From SVQP01 sp045606685 (GTDB lineage Bacteria > Bacillota > Clostridia > Oscillospirales > CAG-272): a stretch of DNA of 22,950 bases. Positions 22,207 through 22,950 of this stretch are shown one piece after another. The notes beneath the pieces are model-generated. The model saw only the letters and a program-made list of their open reading frames with translations, was not told where the DNA came from and did not search any database. A program made the position numbers and the translations under genes. Where the stretch lies: NCBI GenBank assembly GCA_045606685.1, contig JAZUSJ010000043.1, positions 1 through 22,950 of the forward strand, read 5' to 3'. Each line of letters begins with the position of its first letter. Within the stretch, counting starts at the first letter, position 1.

Positions 22207-22416
22207 ATGAGGTTAAAACAATTAAGAAAACAGAAAGGCATTTCACAGCTTAAACTGGCTCTTGACCTGAACACCAATCAAAACACCATCAGCCGTTATG
22301 AAACAGGAGAACGAGAACCGGGCATTAACGAACTTGTTATGATTGCAGATTATTTTAATGTTTCACTTGATTATCTACTGGAGCGCACCGATGATCCCAC
22401 CTTTTATGGGAAATAA
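22207..22416 (+). CDS. Small Xre-type HTH repressor
   Basis: The protein has 69 residues, with AAGGGGGG 9 bases before the ATG. It is a single helix-turn-helix, KGISQLKLALDLNTNQNTISRYETGEREPGINEL, followed by FNVSLDYLLERTDDP. It should bind the paired palindromes at 22141-22181 as a dimer and so repress the divergent membrane gene and itself. It resembles the repressor at 8673-8894 in layout but the operators differ (CCC...GGG against GCATTC...AATGC). No second domain is present. A terminator follows at 22470. Confidence 0.9.
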   Translation: MRLKQLRKQKGISQLKLALDLNTNQNTISRYETGEREPGINELVMIADYFNVSLDYLLERTDDPTFYGK

Positions 22417-22469
22417 TTCGTTTTCACAATACAGAGAATACGCCCGGGCGCATGGGGTTGATAGATTTA

Positions 22470-22495
22470 GCCATCACGTATCGTGGTGGCTTTTT
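22470..22495 (+). terminator. Intrinsic terminator of the Xre gene
   Basis: GCCATCACG (22470-22478) and CGTGGTGGC (22482-22490) form a 9-bp stem with one G-U pair and TAT loop, followed by TTTTT. Confidence 0.85.
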
Positions 22496-22526
22496 CACGT
22501 TCTGCTCTTGGCCAAAGAGCGTCCGT

Positions 22527-22805
22527 ATGGGAACCCCTACCACCGCAACCGCTTCTCTCATTTCAAAGCAAAATGCTTTGAAACTCGCTCCGCTGCGGTC
22601 CCCCTCCCCCGCGGGGAGGCTTTGTGTCGGGCAACCTCGCCATCATTCGCACAAAACGGATGGTGAACGCCTCCCGAAACGGGCAAATAGGCAAAACGGA
22701 TGCGCTCATAAGCCTCCCCGCGGGGGAGGGGGACCGCAGCGGAGCGAGTTTCAAAGCATTTTGCTTTGAAATGAGAGAAGCGGTTGCGGTGGTGGGGGTT
22801 CCCAT
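22527..22805. repeat. Long inverted repeat, 96-bp arms
   Basis: The arms 22527-22622 and 22710-22805 are inverted copies that differ at one base in 96. They hold the palindromes CCTCCCCGCGGGGGAGG and TTTCAAAGCATTTTGCTTTGAAA. The 87-base centre (22623-22709) has no gene. The outer end carries GGTTCCCAT. The region 22417-22950 holds no other gene. Such nearly identical arms suggest two recent inverted insertions of one element or a foldback mobile element. Confidence 0.85.
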
Positions 22806-22890
22806 TTCACCGCTCTCTCACCACTGTATATAAACAAAAGCAGCAGGAACTTGCTCATTTTTGAACAAATTCCTGCTATTGCTGCGCTAA
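22806..22890. repeat. Second copy of the composite tail and hairpin
   Basis: After the right arm, CACCGCTCTCTCACC and TAAACAAAAGCAGCAGGAA... repeat the order seen at 14790-14965. The hairpin AGCAGGAA (22842-22849) with TTCCTGCT (22870-22877) is the counterpart of 14918-14965, but its T tail is lost, so it is a weaker terminator. The last 60 bp of the window show no gene. Confidence 0.6.
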
Positions 22891-22950
22891 TTTTGCAACC
22901 CGGTATCATCGGTTCTCTTTTTTTACCAAATAGCTTTATAAATTTCCACG

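Noticed and set aside
22452..22833. Overlapping 80- to 105-codon frames that share the same peptide on both strands near the window end
   Set aside because: The identical peptide comes from the 96-bp inverted repeat, not from a gene; there are no ribosome sites and the terminator at 22470 precedes them.

Overview
The window looks like a chromosomal segment of an uncultured, probably gut-dwelling member of the Clostridia (Oscillospiraceae or Christensenellales type). This is inferred from sigma-A style promoters (TTGACA / TATAAT), strong GGAGG ribosome sites, host-glycan degrading enzymes, small Xre repressors, and many short GC-rich intergenic palindromes. I ran no database search, so the taxonomy is an inference.

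Left part (1-6250): a plus-strand glycan operon. It holds the 3' end of a GH42-like enzyme with a trimerisation-like domain, a secreted lipoprotein of the GH71/GH99-like type, a GH95-type alpha-L-fucosidase, and a RbsD/FucU-type fucose mutarotase. Together they suggest release and handling of L-fucose from a host or plant glycan; transport and later catabolism are not in the window.

6250-8650: a strong promoter, a 34-codon ORF, a terminator and then a methyltransferase (an attenuator-like layout), an ATGA-coupled P-loop kinase-like protein, and a GNAT acetyltransferase. 8670-10000 (minus strand): a small Xre repressor with paired operators, divergent from a consensus promoter that drives a short transcript without an evident gene, and a YwaF-type membrane protein.

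10075-14670: a second plus-strand carbohydrate operon, with an SGNH esterase followed by a 1250-residue multidomain surface protein with another GH71/GH99-like domain, a CBM9-like domain and a Cys-containing, Lys-tailed C-terminal anchor. Its start is preceded by a nearly identical copy of the leader hairpin found before the GH71/GH99-like lipoprotein at 1067.

14700-22120: mostly minus strand. It holds an AAA/ABC-type ATPase in an operon with an 87-residue unknown and a D-amino-acid aminotransferase, a pair of small unknowns, an unusual 719-residue fusion (Xre HTH, helical repeats, GNAT, Cys-motif domain), a SASA-type carbohydrate esterase, and a small membrane protein divergent from a second Xre repressor with paired operators.

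The intergenic DNA carries repeated modules: tandem 70-bp units at 14736 and 14836, a 96-bp-arm inverted repeat at 22527-22805, a composite module shared by both places, a 155-bp nested-stem element at 20434-20588, and a 116-bp MITE-like element at 17857-17972. No tRNA, rRNA, CRISPR array, transposase or phage structural gene was seen.
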